The notes beneath the pieces were generated by a model that worked only from the letters and a program-made list of their open reading frames with translations, was not told the origin of the DNA and searched no databases. Positions 1 through 12,199 of a stretch of DNA of 64,000 nucleotides are shown piece after piece. Position 1 is the first letter of the stretch. Each line of letters starts with the position of its first letter. The position numbers were made by a program, and so were the translations under genes. Source of the DNA: Eutypa lata. Lineage: Eukaryota > Ascomycota > Sordariomycetes > Xylariales > Diatrypaceae. Where the stretch lies: NCBI GenBank assembly GCA_022661535.1, contig JAKULF010000009.1, forward strand, positions 2,666,001-2,730,000, given 5' to 3'.

Positions 1-607
1 TCGTTGTTGGGCTGCTAGCGGATGCTACGCTCTCCCCACGATTATTCTTCGTCAAGAACTTGCTGTCAATTTGTTCGACACCACTGGAGGTGCTTATCAG
101 CATTCTATACTGGGGTCTTTCCGCCATCGACAAGGGTCTTTTAATGCCCCCGGAACACCAACTTGAGTTCTTACCAGATTTTGGATTTCACGCTGCTCCA
201 GGACTCTTTTTGACGTTGGATCTTCTGCTACTTAGTCCCCCGTGGACAATTCACGGGTATTCGGCAATCACGCTGAGCCAGGTTCTCGCCTTTCTATATT
301 GGTTCTGGGTTGAATATTGTTTCTCCCGCAATGGATGGTAAGCATATGATAGTCACACCCCGAAGCGAGGGATGGCGACTACATAGATTGGGGGTTCCTG
401 ACTGTTAACTGGTCGACAAGGTATCCTTATCCTATATTCGAAATCCTAAGCCTATGGCAACGCGCTTTGCTATTTGCCTTCTCCGCATTGCTAATGACTA
501 CATCTACGATCGCGCTGAAGTGGTTGTACGGACGATTGAACGGTATAGAAGAGTTCCAGAAAGAAGCAGTCAGCAACCCTGCAGGTTTACGGGTGAAGGA
601 CGAGTAG
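1..607 (+). CDS. FAR-17a/AIG1-like membrane protein, 3' part
   Basis: The gene is cut by the left window edge. The reading frame is open from base 3. Exon a runs to 337, the intron is 338-420 (GTAAGC...CAAG), and the last exon 421-607 ends in TAG. The join restores a Trp codon and gives the family-like stretch RNGWYPYPIFE. The visible part is mostly hydrophobic, with several membrane segments: LLMPP and the FHAAPGLFLTLDLLL helix, then a helix ending in FWVEYC, and a last helix LLFAFSALLMTT. This matches fungal proteins of the FAR-17a/AIG1 family, whose animal members AIG1 and ADTRP hydrolyse fatty-acid esters of hydroxy fatty acids. The histidine in FHAAP could be the catalytic one (inference). 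The tail after the last helix is short and basic. The fungal role is unknown. Confidence 0.8.
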
Positions 608-1647
608 AAAACGATACGTAGTTGGTCACCCGATGCTAAGCGATCTGAATTCCATTGGCCTTGTCCATGGCAAATGGAGGATGACGAGAATGAAGCTCAT
701 GAACTTCTTGGTTCGTCTCACACGACTATAATATTTGATGTCACCCAAGATTATCGGGACTAGAGATGTCAATTACATGAAAGACGTGACAAAAGAAAAG
801 AAAGGAAATAACAGAGACAAATATAATAATATCAAGCTAGAATGGAATGAATAACTATCGACTAAAAGCTACTTACTTACTAAACCTAGAATGGTGCTTG
901 CATGCGGCCCGCGTAGAGCGGGCAAGCGTACGAAGTAGAGGGGGCTCAGCACACCCAGACACCCAGACACCCAGACACCCCATTTCCCCATTTTCCCATC
1001 TTCTTCCCCATGGATGCCAGTCGATTGGGTTAAACCCTCCGGGGAAGGCTTACAAGCATTCACTCGCCTGCACGTGCGATGCGATGATGCCCGCAGTTGT
1101 ATTGTACTTGTTCAAAATTGTGGCTGGCTACGAATGACAGGGCTGCGCTGCAGAACCCCCCGTCCCGGTTGTTTGGGCGCCCACTCCGCGTTGCGGCGGC
1201 CGAGTCTAGTCGCTCCTTATCGAGCCAATACCCGTAGCCGGGCTGGCTAGACGAAAGGAAGCGAGGATGAAGGGTTAGACCCGTAATCCCAGTCTAAGAG
1301 TTCCCATGACTCGATGTGACCAAATCTTAGTCTAACAATCTTTCAGATTATCACACAATCCGATTCCTAACCAAGCAACATTTGAACCTGAAGGTGCCCC
1401 AATCTGCCCCGTCACCTTGTAAGCAGCCAAGACTTTCAATCTCGCGGTCCCTGGATTCATCGTACCTTAGTGTTTGTCTTGACTGTCTGTCTCCTGACCC
1501 TCTTGGTGGAGATTGATTTACCTTTGGCGTACCTTACCGAATATGCTTGACGGCCGATGGCATAGAGAGGGACAGTGTGCACATGCAACCTACTGCCCTT
1601 AGTCGTTGACTCCTACTACTCACCGTCGCTTATCGGAACGGCATATA
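608..1647. other. Intergenic region
   Basis: No convincing coding region is seen. It contains a small 8-bp tandem repeat (unit ACACCCAG, about four copies, 951-981). The second half is the presumed promoter and 5' leader of the Zn2Cys6 gene starting at 1648. Confidence 0.5.
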
Positions 1648-4498
1648 ATGCCACGGCCCAAGAAGCCTGGCGCTCCGGAACCCAAACGGCGAAGTAGAAA
1701 TGGATGTTGGTGCGTAATGACCCAATTTTCCATCACGATCATGTTACTACTGCGCCGAGAATCAGAAGAGGCTAATTACTCCAGAAAAGGCCTTGTAAAA
1801 GTCGCAAGATCAAGTGTGGGGAGGAGCGGCCCGGTTGCTTAAAGTAACGTCTCCCGCTTTCGTCTGCGCTCTCTTTTCGTTTCGCCGCTCTTTGGCGGCT
1901 CTTTTTGCGAACCACCCCCAGCCTTCCTTGCCGCCGGTGGACGAAGGCGACGGCATATTGTATTGTCTTGTCTGTTGCGCCGCCACCAACCACCATCAGC
2001 AGGAAATAAGCTTCCAACTGCATTTTGGCTAACATTCAATCTACCAGTTGCCAACGCACGGGAGAAAAATGCGACTACAGCATCCGCTTAAACTGGGAGG
2101 GCCGCAGGGGCAAACGCCCCGAAGGGGTCATCGATTTCGGCCAAGAGATCGTGTCGCCAACCACGCCCGCGCCAGCCAAGGGATTCAAGCTTGTTCATCA
2201 GTATCCGTCATCCGATGCCCCCGGATCCCGCAGGCTAGAGCCTCTCACCGGCGCCACAACCCAGCAGTCTAAGCCCGATAGGCCCAGGGCTTCCCAGCAC
2301 AAGGCCTCTCTCAGCGAAGGAGCAGCCCCGGCTCTTGGCGATTCGGAGAACTTCCAGCGCCCTGCTAAGCGAACTAGATTCAGTGTTGATGCCCAGACTC
2401 AGACTGTCGACATGAATGAGAAGAGGCCCTATTCTTCTCGCTCGCCCACTGTAGACTCTAGTACAGCCTCGTTAAGGTTCCCTAACTACTCGGCACCCTC
2501 CTCGGGAGACTCTCCGCTAACACCAGCTACTTCTTCCACCTACAGCGACGACGACATCCGACAATCCGCTCGATTCGACCTTCAAGGTACCTCACCGCCC
2601 GGCCTCAGGCGGCTTTCCGTGGGTTCCCTCCTGTCTACTTCTTCTGGGACACGAAGAATCCAGGAGCGGCTACCGTTACTGGAAATCGAAACCCGACTAA
2701 ACCCTACGGAACCAATTTTCTACGGCATTGACCGAGGCTTCGCGGATCGCGACTTGGGTAAGAACGATGATAACAATGCCATTACTGGCCTTTCCCCGTT
2801 ACTTCATCGCGACTATCTCGACACGCCTATCGAAGAGATCGACCTTGACCTCTTCCCCAATGAGTTCGGCTTTGGTGTCGAGACTAGCTACATCAGCAAC
2901 GAGCTTGGTGGGTATTACGCCAAGCCAGTTTCGATCTACATCCCCCGCAGTCTTGAACCATTGCCTGATAAGTGAGTTCCGATATGCTTACGCAGACTAC
3001 TAGCAGCGATTGTTGACATACCTCCAGACTTAATGAAAATCCCATGAACCTTCTGGTACGTGCCCTTACATCGCATTGTTGAAATGTATGCTAAAAAAAT
3101 CAATAGTATTTCGTGAGTTGATGAGACTCCCCGAGTTATACACTCCTTTCTAATTTCACTCCTTAGCATCATTTCTTAAATCACACTGCTCGAGGTAATT
3201 ATATCTTTGCTTCATTTTCTCGCTGTACATTTCTACTCACTCAAGGCTAGTCCTCGTTCCTTACGATGACCCTCATGCCAATCCTTTTCGCACAATCCTT
3301 CCGCAAATGGCAGTCAAGAATGACAATCTACTCGCTCTTTTATTGGCGTACTCTGGTAAGCATGATCGAATGCAGCTAGACACTCTACCTTGTCATACTA
3401 ACCCCCTCGAATCAGCTTCGCATAGAGCACGCGTCCTTAACCAGCCAGAGCCGACTATACGGATTGCTCTCTGGGTGGATGACATTTTCCCTGCGTTACG
3501 CCAGGCTCTAGCTGACCCGGAGAGGAACTTCTCCGATGCGAATCTTGCCACGGCCATTATGCTTGCATCGTTGGAGATAATCTCCCCACGAGTCTTTGGC
3601 TACGACATCCCGTGGCAAAGGCATTTGAGCCTCGCGCGGGAGCTAATCACTGTCCGGCCGGGTGGCTTACGCGGAATGCAAATGAACTTCCGGGACGACC
3701 AAGTATCCTCATTTCTCTGGAGCTGGGCCGCTTATCTTGATGTACTCGGCAATCTCAGTGGTAGTCGCTCAAGGTCATCATCGCAATGGATATTCGCCTA
3801 TGAATACGATGATATCGTCGATGGCTATGACGAGATCGATTGTATTATGGGATTTACGACTAGATGCATCTACGTCCTTGCCAAGATCGCCGACATGGCT
3901 AGTAAATGTGATGCAGAACGTATCGGGGATGATCAATGCATACGCGAAGATTGGAGACCAAGTGAGAGTGTCGTCGAACAAGCTAACAAGCTTCAAGCCG
4001 ACATATACGACAGCCTCGATCGGCCTCCGGTCCCTTGCAAGCACATACATAGCAAGGGGGATCTAGAGAAGTGGGACAGGGTAGGGCTGACAGCAACAAA
4101 TGAAGCCTTCCACTGGGCTGCATTAGTCCACCTTTACCGCCGCATTCTAGGAAAGCCATCCAACGACGAAACTGTGCAGGGAGCTGTGCAGAAGATCATC
4201 TCCTGTTTTGATCACATCCAACCAGGCGGGGCAGCAGAGTCTTGTCTCCTATTTCCGCTATTTACTGCCGGGTGCGATGCTAGGGACGAGGGGCAAAGGG
4301 CCCTAATCCTCGAAAAATTCGTGATAGCCGAAACTCACGGAATGACCCAGGTAATTCCCCTTGGGGGCCATGTGTCTCATGCGAGTCTTGTTCTAACCTT
4401 TCTGCCTACAGGTGCACAATGCGCGTCGGCTGATGCAGTTGGTCTGGGAAACAGGGAGGCCTTGGGAGACGTTGGTCAGCACGGAGTTTATTGGGTGA
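1648..4498 (+). CDS. Zn(II)2Cys6 transcription factor with fungal-specific TF domain
   Basis: This is a predicted nuclear regulator of 742 residues. Exons: 1648-1709, 1790-1843, 2048-2971, 3028-3055, 3107-3112, 3167-3194, 3251-3355, 3416-4350 and 4412-4498. The zinc cluster spans the first three exons, with Cys at 20, 23, 30, 37, 40 and 47 in the C-X2-C-X6-C-X6-C-X2-C-X6-C pattern. It is preceded by a basic PKRRSRNGCW stretch. A Ser/Pro-rich linker follows (about residues 60-330). The fungal-specific TF domain then begins near IPRSLEPLPDK and runs to the end. Four small exons encode the conserved NPMNLLYFHHFLNHTAR region. The exon at 3107-3112 has only six bases (Tyr-Phe) but is needed for that motif. 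Removing the last two introns restores LLAYSASHRAR and a family-like ending with stop at 4496. It resembles regulators annotated as ARCA- or acr-2-like. Targets are unknown. Confidence 0.85.
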
Positions 4499-7081
4499 AT
4501 GGGGCGTCTCAACCAATGGGGTCAATGAGGCATCACGCGTATATGCTTTGGAACGTGATGGGGCTCGGCACGGTTGTACTGCCATTATCGTAATTATGTG
4601 CTTATGAAGGTCGCCATCCAGTAGGATTCCCATTTGTTTTGTTTGTTAGCGCGGGTCTGCAGAGTAACTGGTTGTTTGGAATTCGGGCGCGGGGGATAGG
4701 TAGCTGATGAATTTACCACGATGATAAGAAAAGTAGCTCCGTACATGCCTCTGCAGCCGGTGAACCGGTTCGAGGGACAAACGAAATAGTGAACAAGGCA
4801 GTGCGTTATAGTGATCTCAACTATTACAGGGGTCTTGGCCATGTAGCATTTCCATCTATGTAATGAACGCCACTGCGTACGTTTACAGGCAGAACCAACG
4901 TCAGCCCTAGGTGGCGGGCCTAGACTTAACGCCAGAGGAGGTGTTCTCATCCGACGGTTTGGTCGAGCCCCCTTTGGGGTAAGTATCAAGCAAGAGATGG
5001 CTGGCAGGTCAGACTGTCAGATGGGAGAAGTTCAACCCCAGAAAATAGATGCCAGGGTATGTATGGTACTGCTCATGTAACACGTCAGACGCCAGCACAC
5101 ACACCCACACATATTCTCCCTTTTCCTTCTCTTTTCTATTTACCCACTCTATCAATACCCCAGCCCATCTTTCCATCGTTGAAACCAACCCTGCTCACCC
5201 ACACTGAGAGAGGGGCAGAGGGGGAAGCTAGACCAGATCTGCATCGGAGATGTCTAGCTTGGTATCGTATGTTATCTATTTTTTTCTGGGGGAAGAGACG
5301 GCAACCCTCATCCGCTTGGCTGACAGCACTCATACACGCATTCTGCATCGGTTTACGCGTTCCGGGGTCGCATATAAGTCCACAGTGACCGTTCAGGGTG
5401 TCCAGCTCGAGAAAGTCCCGGCCGAGCCGCTGGGAACGCAAAGGCTTGGTTGGACGACGACAGTAATAATTAATAACTGCAACAACGGCAGCGGCAAAGG
5501 AAACGACGACATTAGAGAAACTCGCTGCTCATGATAGAAGGGGTAAAAAAGTCTTGGTTCAAAATATGATCAACGTCCAGGCTCGCCGAATCTGACAAGA
5601 GATAGGCTACATTGTGGCATCATGGATTTGGTGCACGCGTAAATCTACTCAGTGACCTACTCAGTGACCTTCGTGTAGACCTAACCGAGAGAGCATAGTA
5701 CGTAACTAAAGAGCGTTAGCTGAGCGGGATGACGAGATATCGTGAGGGGTTGAAGCACGTCTTGTCCCAACCCGCGTCATAGAAGGTACCATACCTTGGC
5801 AGTACATATCTCTTAATGCCTCTTTTCTTAGTCTCTAATACATAATCCCATTAGGTACTCCGTATGGGAGTTACGTATCGGGAATATGAGCTGATGGGGC
5901 GGGTCAAGGGAAACTAGAGCTAGGGAGAAGACTGCCGCAGTTACCATCGTTGTGTGTTGCTCGGCTTGCCAAGACTTTACATCCCGGGTTCGCAGGCGCA
6001 GGGTGAGGGCGCATTTTAGAATCCTACTGTAGTGTCACCTCATCTCATGAGATGGAGCTGGGGTAAGAAGCTGGCTTGGGACAGCCAGCCCTCCGGTTCC
6101 AACATGACGGTACCGGTTCTTTTCGGATAGACCCGATTTGAAGAGGGCAAGTCATCGGACCTTCTAGCAGCTAGCTCCTCTGCTCCTATTCAGCAACCAG
6201 TACTTACCAATAATCATTTTGATCAGATGGCCTACCTACATAGCGGCCATCCCTAAGATACCGTCCTTTCTTTTCACCTATTTCTATTTCAAATTAAACG
6301 TTAACCAAGTGCCTATCAAACCAAGGACATTACTGATGCCATTAGCAAACCACAACTTGAGCTGTCTCGAGTTGAACACCACATAATGAGACCCTTGCTT
6401 CTCTTGGACTGAATCAATCAACTAATAAAATATTCGTTATTAAAGAAATTTCAAGCCGGAAATATATGTTCCTAAAGAAGTTGTAAAGTTTCAAAAATAG
6501 TTCTCAGAGACTTGACTTACTATCAACGAACCTCTCACTTTACCAACCCCTACCTGGTCAGGAAAACCAAGCGAAAGTCGCCATAACATATATAAGAGAT
6601 GAAATATTACATCTCTTATTACCAATCTGACGGTAACTTCAGCACTACCTATGTAGGTAATTACTTCTTAGGTAAGTGCTTAGGTAGCCTTAGCTTATAC
6701 AAACGTGACATACATGACAGATGCAAGTAATATTTAGTCACCTACCTACCTACCTACGTCGTAGAGCTAGTATACTAAAAGCTAAGCTTTGGTAGTGGAC
6801 CCTTCAGCGGACCGCTGAACCTTAAACATTGCTTAACAAGGGTTAACTAACTACCGCCCCACAGACACTCACTCTACGTAGTTACTAAGTACTTGGTATA
6901 GTTACCCCGCCAAAAAGTGAAAGACCTACAGCGTTACCTCCAAAACTATCTATCTAGGTAATGTTAGAACGCGTTCGCGTTGAAGGGGGCTTCTACAACT
7001 CGTATAACAAGGTACAGACTTACTAAAGCACGCCATTACCTGAAACCTCAACAACGTAGTATCTCTCAGTCATCCGTCATT
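4499..7081. other. Long intergenic region
   Basis: No gene can be supported. Short open frames at 4594-4989 and 5059-5534 lack family features and splice logic. The region contains CCTACC/TAGGTA-type words (for example around 6739-6756) that recur between genes throughout the window. The last part is the promoter of SLD5. Confidence 0.5.
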
Positions 7082-7852
7082 ATGGATATTGACGATATTT
7101 TGCGTGAGGTGGACCCGACCTTCGACTCAATCCCTCAAGAGACCCGGGACCTTCAGGCATTGACGCGCGCCTGGGTAGCTGAGAGATCTGCCCCGGAACT
7201 CCTGCAGTAAGTACGATTCGATTACGACGGGGATCCGTACGAGATGTTTTCATTTATTTATTTTTAAACTTGGACTGATCCGTTTTATTTTAATTTTTTT
7301 TTATCTATCAGCTGGCCAACCGACGGGTTCTTCGACCGCATCAACGACCATATCAAGCAGCAGATCGAGAAAGTCGAGGAGATGACGGGCGACATGGACC
7401 CCAAGACCAACTTCGCGCTGATCGTCCTCCAGACGGAGCTGGAACGGTATAAGTTCCTCGTGCGTAGCTACCTGAGGGCCCGAATAGCCAAGATCGACAG
7501 GCACACGCTCCATTACCTGTCGACCCCGGCGCTGCGGGCACGCCTGTCGCCCACCGAGCTCGCCTACGCGACGCGCCACCAGGCCCTGCTCCACAACCAC
7601 TACCTCTCGTCCTTCCTGTCGTCCTTCCCCGCCTCCCTGCAGAACCTGAACGACACGGCGGGGAACATCAGCATGATTGACGCCCCGGACCTCGACACCG
7701 CCGTCTTTATCCGCCTCCTACGCGATGCCGTCGTGGAGGGCCGCGGAACCGATGCCGACGATACCATGGACGGCAAGGGTGGCGATGTCGTCATCCTCAG
7801 ATGGTCCGACGCGAAGACATTGGTCGAGTCCGGTCGAGCTGAACTTGTCTAA
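7082..7852 (+). CDS. SLD5: GINS complex subunit Sld5
   Basis: This is a subunit of the GINS tetramer (Sld5-Psf1-Psf2-Psf3). GINS joins Cdc45 and Mcm2-7 in the CMG helicase at nuclear replication forks. Exons are 7082-7206 and 7312-7852, with the intron at 7207-7311 (GTAAGT...CAG), giving 221 residues, the usual size for fungal Sld5. The start ATG begins [11 protein letters not shown]. An in-frame extension upstream to 6980 is not family-like and was left out. The diagnostic A-domain core is [20 protein letters not shown], about residues 80-100. A loop follows, then the small C-terminal B domain with [20 protein letters not shown] at the end. It converges on the RNA ligase gene at 9051. The exon 2 frame is free of stops and GC-rich. 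Confidence 0.93.
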
Positions 7853-9050
7853 AGTCGAATGTGTGTGTGTGTGTGCGTGAGACTATTGTCCCGAGCATAC
7901 AACATATTACATGTGACTTTGAGACATCTTGCAGTAGATCTTCCCGCGGCCACTATCTAGAACGGCTTACGAGCCCTCGCCACCTCCCGCGGGGAAGGCA
8001 AGGATGCCCCTGGTTAACTTTGTTATGCCAATGGCAGTCGGCCAGGGGCCTGGACCATAGCCTACGCCAAGCTGTCAAGCCGGAAATATATGTCAGCAAG
8101 GCCGCAACATCTGGCCCTGATGGGAAGTCCTAAGAATTCTCGGGGTCTCGGGGAAGATCGGAGAAGGACTCCCCCCTCCCCCTGACGATTCGATGTTGCA
8201 ATGCCAAGGGTGACGTAAGTCGCATCTATCCTAGGCTAGATCACCAAGTATACTCGATCCGCCTCTACATAAAACATATATATGTAGGATACTTCGGCCC
8301 CCTCTTGGCTCCCACATCGAACATGACAGCATGAAATTGGCGTGGGGGTTTATCACGACAAGTCGTTGCCCATTTTCAGTCATCGTAGACACGTTATTTG
8401 TTGGTTGGGTGAAGTTGTCCCCGTTGCTATGCCTTGGCTATTGCATGGCTCTAGTTATCGAACCTGAGCGTCGGCCCCGGGGATGCTAGGCGCAATGATA
8501 CCCTATCGATGCATTTTCTATGGCGGCAATGGCGGTAGAACTTCCGAGTCTACTACGCCTTCGACGCCGCTCGACCGATGTTGGGCTACCTTTTGACATG
8601 CATCTCTCCTTCGACGGGATTCTGTCTCACGGTATTCAAGATGGGTTAGAGGCCTATGTGGAATATTGATATTTAAGAGACGGTGGAAATTTTTGTCGTT
8701 GCCCTTCACGCCACCGAACCATGTCAAGCATATCTACACCTCTACTAGAATAGGGCTCAGTAAATATCGGATCTCAGCTATCTACTTTCACGAGATGAAG
8801 CAGTTGAGGAGCAATGTAGACTGTAGCTTTAAAATCCATAAGCTTAGTAATAGGGTGTTTAGTATCTTCAACTACTAATATACAAAAGTCAAACTCGCTA
8901 TGCTTCTACCTAATTAGATTAGGCTAACCCTTCCACCCGCTATAGTGCTCTTGATGTATTCTACCTAAATACATAGTTAGGCCAGAAGCAAAAAGAAAGA
9001 AAGAAAGAAAGTGCAAAAATCATAAACTAGCCGTTCGGGATCGCCTGCTA
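7853..9050. other. Intergenic region between convergent genes
   Basis: No gene is seen. It contains a GT microsatellite just after the SLD5 stop (about 7859-7877) and a GAAA tract (about 8992-9011) before the RNA ligase stop codon. It should hold the 3' ends of both convergent transcripts. Confidence 0.5.
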
Positions 9051-10301
9051 TCATTCGCCATGCTTCAGCAGATAAGAATTCGATATCGCCTTGAAGCTAA
9101 ACCCCCCATCGACGTGCTTCAGCACAATGCCCTCCCGCTTCCTACCGTTCACTCCCACGCCCTCGGCACGCAGCAGGAGCTCCTGGGCGCTCGCAGCGAT
9201 ATCCCCGAGGCGGCTGTAGCCCACGACGGGGGCGTGCTCGAGGCCCAGACCTTGACCTTGACCTTGACCTCCTTCCCCCTTGATCAGGGCCTCGGCCTCG
9301 CGCGGCTTCATGTACCGCTGCGCGTCGATGTCCCAGACCGCAAACGCGAAAAATTGGTGGTAGCCGAGGGGGAAACCCTCAAAGTTCTTTTGGATTGAGC
9401 TCCCGCACAGCTCGCCCTGCACCGCCACGTTCCGGTTCAGCGCGGATAGCTTCCGCGGTAGGTCGTTTTGCCGCGCCGTCGCCCAGAAGTATCCCCCCTG
9501 GTTCTCGGGCTTCTCGAGGTTCCGTGAGCAGACGCCGACGCGCCCGTTCGGCTGCTGCTGCTGCTGCTGCCCGACTCTGTTGCCGCCGCTTCCCACTCCT
9601 TCGTCCGACGATGATAGGGGCAGTAGCGGCGGGAGCCGGTCCACGTAAGGGCTATCATTCCGTACGAAGTACACCGTCATAGAGGACCCATCCATCTTGA
9701 CGGTCTCCTGGAAGATGGCGTCGGCCCATCGCTCGAACGTATCCGCGGGTAAGTTCTGTACGCGCTCCTGCTCCGTCTTGGGGATAAAGTCAGGCATATA
9801 CACATTGTTATTCTCAGACTTCTTATTACCCGCCCCCTGCGTGGGCAGCGGCTCATTCTCGTATTTCGTAACGCCCAGGAGAACATCGAACGACATATCG
9901 GCAAGCAGGTGCTTCTCAGCCTCTCCGGGGCTTCCTCCGTATTCCGCCTCCAGCTCCGCCCGAGCCGCCGCGATCTCGGGGAACCTCTCGGCGTCGAGCG
10001 GCTCGAGGATGCCCTGCGAGACCTGCCCCCGCATCTTGACGCTCTTCACCCGGAAACCCCTCTTCGTGCCGCTTTCCGCCGTCCGCATCGTGGTGAACTT
10101 CTTCTGCAGATGCTCCCACCGCGGATCCTCCGCCGGCAGGAAACTGTCGATCTCGAAGAATATGGCCAGGTCCCCCTCCCGGAACTCCCCTCTCCCCGCA
10201 ACGCAGGTCCAGCCGTCGACGGCCACCGCCTCGATTCGGTCCGCGCCGGGGATCGGCCGCACCGCCGCGACTTGGCGGATGGTCACTAGCCTTCTGGGCA
10301 T
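9051..10301 (-). CDS. RNA ligase, DRB0094/Rnl5 type
   Basis: This is an intronless gene of 416 residues. The product is an ATP-dependent nucleotidyltransferase-fold RNA ligase of the family typified by the Deinococcus nick-sealing ligase (TIGR02306-like), with an N-terminal OB-like domain. Visible features, in order: an N-terminal module of about residues 1-110 with EGDLAIFFEIDSFLP; motif I KMDGSS with the adenylated lysine at 202; VGVCSRNLE (255-263) as motif Ia; VQGELCG (294-300); FFAFAVWDID (317-326) as motif III; REGIVLK (389-395) as motif IV; and FKAIS (403-407) as motif V. A fungal-specific insert at about 220-255 carries a Gln run. A GQGQGQG stretch comes from a 6-base repeat near 9250. 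All catalytic motifs are intact, so the enzyme is probably active. The substrate in fungi is unknown. No obvious partner gene lies nearby. Confidence 0.85.
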   Translation of the reverse strand: MPRRLVTIRQVAAVRPIPGADRIEAVAVDGWTCVAGRGEFREGDLAIFFEIDSFLPAEDPRWEHLQKKFTTMRTAESGTKRGFRVKSVKMRGQVSQGILEPLDAERFPEIAAARAELEAEYGGSPGEAEKHLLADMSFDVLLGVTKYENEPLPTQGAGNKKSENNNVYMPDFIPKTEQERVQNLPADTFERWADAIFQETVKMDGSSMTVYFVRNDSPYVDRLPPLLPLSSSDEGVGSGGNRVGQQQQQQPNGRVGVCSRNLEKPENQGGYFWATARQNDLPRKLSALNRNVAVQGELCGSSIQKNFEGFPLGYHQFFAFAVWDIDAQRYMKPREAEALIKGEGGQGQGQGLGLEHAPVVGYSRLGDIAASAQELLLRAEGVGVNGRKREGIVLKHVDGGFSFKAISNSYLLKHGE

Positions 10302-11392
10302 TGTTTTCTTTATTTATTCTTCTTTTTGTCCCCCTTATAGTTTAGAGTAGCAGAGGCCGGTTCTCTCAGATAGGTGGTTAGTTCAAGCTCGAGCAATCGC
10401 CCTATTGCAACCAATACAAAGTAATAAGATGTACGAATATCAAAACCAGAAAACCCTGCCTTGAGAATGTATTTAATGATGGAAATAGAGGCTCCGCCAT
10501 GTGCTACCTACCTAGTGCTGACCGAACGGGACCTTGAGTCATGGGTGCGGTGCGCCGGGTCGCCGCTGCGCCTTGTTCGAAATCCGTGGAGCGGAAGTTG
10601 CTCTCCACATTTTTCTGCCGGATGAGTCGTTCTTAGAGGATCGGCACGGCGAATCGGTTTAAGTCAAACGTTTTGTATATATTTATACCAGGTGGACATG
10701 AGGGCTAATTATGTACATCAATAAATAATAACATTGAAAGTGTAAAGTTACATATACATATGCAGGTGCAAGTGCCTACTGCCGCTAGGTACTTATATTT
10801 ACCTAAAAAGGCTCGGTATTTGAGCTCAGCAACCAAAGATGCAACTACCTGTTTGAGCGCCGGTCAGGGATGACTATAATACAGGGGCGACGTTGATTTG
10901 AGACATATTGCCATTTTAATCCGTAATGCTGATATTGGTGTTTTTATTATTCGTTCTCTCAACAGAGTACTTGGGTGAGGAATAGGAGATAAAGCGGGAT
11001 TTCAAATATTTTCTACAAATGCTTACTTCGTATTTATAAGTCTTCTATAGTCTTTATATACCATATAGTGAGAAGGATTGTCTACTAAATTGTGATGCAA
11101 GACCAAACGACTTCCTTAAAGGGTAGGGCTAAAACTTGATTCAATTTACCGTTTCGAGCTTTGAGCACTCAAAACCAACTCCGAGGTCTAAATGTACAAT
11201 AATGTAGGAACACGGACAGTGTACATTATCCCCCAACGGATGGTCAATATGCTTTTCGAGGTATTTCCTTGCTGCGGTGGACAGGGGGAGCATCGGGATC
11301 GGGTTTTTGCCGTGCTCAGAGCAAGACCTTATGAACCCTATTCTAACCGCTTATTATCAGGGAGAAAAGGATTCCAGATTTCCAAATCCATT
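10302..11392. other. Intergenic region
   Basis: No coding region can be supported. It is AT-richer than the flanking gene and should hold the RNA ligase promoter (minus strand). Confidence 0.5.
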
Positions 11393-12000
11393 TCACGAGT
11401 CCGGAATACATCGCAAAAATAGATGTAACCTGACTTGCCGAGATACAGCAGTTTTAGCCACCTTCTTTGCATCCTCGACCGGTTCAGGCCGTTCTTCAAC
11501 TAACTCTCTTTTCGGAAGCGAGTTATATTTGTGAATCTGATGCATGAGACTCCATATGAGAATTGTTGCCGCGAAGATGGAAATCGACGTAGCAATGAAT
11601 ACCCAGATGGGCTGCCCGTTGTCATTGAGTTCGTTGATGTTCATACCAAATATCGAAGTGCTTAAGCTGATAGGAACAAAAAAGATCGCAAGTGCAGTTA
11701 CTAGTAATTACCAAGTCACAGTAAGTGTAGATTCTAGCCATCAGTAGAATATTTTTGACACTCACTAAGTTTGGTACGCCTGGCCTCCTGTAGAGCGATT
11801 CTCGATTCCTTGATAGACGCACGGGATTGTTCAAGACTTAACCGGCCGACTTGTGCTTGAAGGTAATCGCGAGCAAGTCCTTCGGTACGATCTATTTGTA
11901 TCATAACATGCTTGAGTTTCCTGGACAGAAACGCATACTCTACTCGTTTCTGTGTTGCGCCTTTAATCCAATGCTTTAAAGAAATCCTTAATCTAATACT
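11393..12000 (-). pseudogene. CorA-like divalent cation transporter, C-terminal remnant
   Basis: Two blocks join across an intron at 11701-11765 to give the end of a CorA-like channel. The first is a long helix (KRVEYAFLSRKLKHV ... ESRIALQEARR). Then come membrane helix 1 ending in the signature Gly-Met-Asn (SIFGMN), a short loop (INELNDNGQ) and membrane helix 2 (WVFIATSISIFAATILIW). This is the normal order for the CorA pore. Upstream of about 12000 the frame meets stops (TAA at 12003 and 12009). No N-terminal half exists before the next gene ends at 12200, so it looks like a truncated copy. Alternatively a rare splice form could rescue more sequence. Absence of the cytoplasmic funnel domain argues against function. 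Confidence 0.65.
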
Positions 12001-12199
12001 TTAGCTTTAGATTTCCTGAAATAAAATTGGAATAGTTGAGCAGTACGAAGCTTTCCAATTTAGGCCTGCTCGTCGTTAGGTATACTTTAGAGCGGGCCTT
12101 CAGGGGTTTTAAATTTATGACTAGTGATCTTGTTAAATAGTCCTGTTGAATGTGTTGTTACATAGCCCCCAGTTCTGTACAACTCTGAAGGTCCCACAA

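Noticed and set aside
951..981. Possible CRISPR or telomere-like repeat
   Set aside because: Only about four copies of an 8-bp unit without spacers. The genome is eukaryotic and the unit is not the fungal telomere TTAGGG.
4594..4989. 131-codon minus-strand frame
   Set aside because: No recognisable domain, no splice context and a composition unlike neighbouring genes.
5059..5534. Overlapping plus-strand frames of about 100 codons
   Set aside because: Low complexity at the start and no family match. Most likely chance frames in intergenic DNA.
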